Part shown: positions 63,733-64,000 of the stretch, piece after piece
Layout: every line of letters starts with the position of its first letter
Position numbering within the stretch: position 1 is the stretch's first letter
Source: DATKIY01 sp963726755
Lineage (GTDB): Bacteria > Actinomycetota > Actinomycetes > JAHEKZ01
Direction: 5' to 3'
NCBI GenBank assembly: GCA_963726755.1
Contig: CAVSDB010000001.1
Span: 434,001-498,000, forward strand
Length of the DNA: 64,000 bases
Notes under the pieces: model-generated
The model's database searches: none
What the model saw: the letters and a program-made list of their open reading frames with translations, nothing else
Told to the model about the DNA's origin: nothing
Program-made: the position numbers and the translations under genes

Positions 63733-64000
63733 ATGAGTATTGATACCCACCTTGGCTGTGACTGCCAACCAGTAACTCAAGGAAAGCTCAGCCGGCGTTC
63801 GCTCTTCAAGCGCACTGCGGGACTGGCCGCTCTCACCGGCCTGACGTCGACTGGTCTGTCGACTCGGATGTCGTTCGCGTCTACCCCCTACACCGGTGAC
63901 GTCGTCGTGATCTTGTCGTTTCGCGGTGGCTTCGACGGCCTGAACACCTTCGTCCCGTCGTTCGAGTCGAAGTATCTTCAGGTTCGACCGAACATCGGGA
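63733..64000 (+). CDS. DUF1501 family protein, N-terminal part (cut by window end)
   Basis: The 89 visible residues start MSIDTHLGCDCQPVTQGKLS. A Tat signal (KLSRRSLFKRTAGLAAL) follows, and the mature start DVVVILSFRGGFDGLNTFVP is the DUF1501 hallmark, related to alkaline-phosphatase-like sulfatase folds. It is the partner of the DUF1800 gene immediately upstream. Confidence 0.88.
   Translation, partial: MSIDTHLGCDCQPVTQGKLSRRSLFKRTAGLAALTGLTSTGLSTRMSFASTPYTGDVVVILSFRGGFDGLNTFVPSFESKYLQVRPNIG

Noticed and set aside
1..64000. CRISPR arrays, rRNA, integrases, transposases, phage genes
   Set aside because: No regularly spaced repeats, rRNA-like sequence or recombinase motifs were seen anywhere in the window.

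Overview
The window is high-GC DNA from an actinobacterium. The evidence is a mycothiol-type maleylpyruvate isomerase family protein, DUF5302 and DUF6343 small proteins, a septum-formation (Septum_form) protein, actinobacterial EttA, a Pls/PosA-type adenylation protein, TANNNT -10 elements sitting 6-7 bases before start codons (leaderless transcripts) and 11-base-period PHO-box-like repeats. I cannot name a genus. No rRNA, CRISPR array, integrase, transposase or prophage was seen; it reads as an ordinary chromosomal segment of mostly metabolic genes.

Layout. 0-11 kb: end of aminopeptidase N, cytochrome bd oxidase (cydAB), a membrane-anchored FMN/Fe-S glutamate synthase-like protein, an HPPD-like dioxygenase, malic enzyme and pyruvate:quinone oxidoreductase (a respiratory set fed by malate and pyruvate), then an NAD(P)-binding DUF2867 protein. 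11-17.3 kb: a PucR regulator divergent from an NCS1 permease - SnoaL/ureohydrolase fusion - universal stress protein operon, probably for a nitrogenous (guanidino or ureide) compound. 17.3-29.7 kb: membrane nucleotide cyclase, dehydrogenase, serine hydrolase, peptidases (M20, S9), FdhD, a 7TM sensor fragment, oligoribonuclease, universal stress protein, and tRNAs Lys, His and Arg. 29.8-40.3 kb: two aldehyde dehydrogenases (one with DUF779), a CocE-type hydrolase, a flavodoxin-fold protein, a DUF559 protein, and a PLP amino-acid decarboxylase divergent from a LysR regulator. 40.4-46.6 kb: a Pls/PosA-like adenylation-carrier-LbH protein translationally overlapped with an M1 peptidase, facing a lipoprotein/phosphopantetheinyl-transferase pair. 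46.6-53.6 kb: PiT phosphate transporter with PHO-box-like repeats and a divergent 35-residue ORF, a sarcosine/dimethylglycine dehydrogenase-like enzyme, and an exported amidohydrolase with its TetR regulator. 53.6-64 kb: SulP transporter, secreted and septum proteins, TetR plus a truncated GcvT protein, EttA, thioesterase, and a Tat-exported DUF1800/DUF1501 pair cut by the window end.

A striking feature is the load of single-base frameshifts in otherwise well-conserved genes: at least 13 (cydB, glutamate synthase-like, malic enzyme, maleylpyruvate isomerase-like, PucR twice, cyclase, dehydrogenase, serine hydrolase, FdhD, DUF559 protein, EttA twice). About 11 of the 13 are one-base insertions. 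That bias looks more like residual long-read error than biology, so these genes are annotated at their corrected extents and the breakpoints are given.

The candidates for less-described biology are the Pls/PosA - M1 - PPTase - lipoprotein neighbourhood, the PHO-box-flanked small ORF, the SnoaL-ureohydrolase fusion operon, and a dispersed 45-base hairpin repeat near a truncated gcvT.
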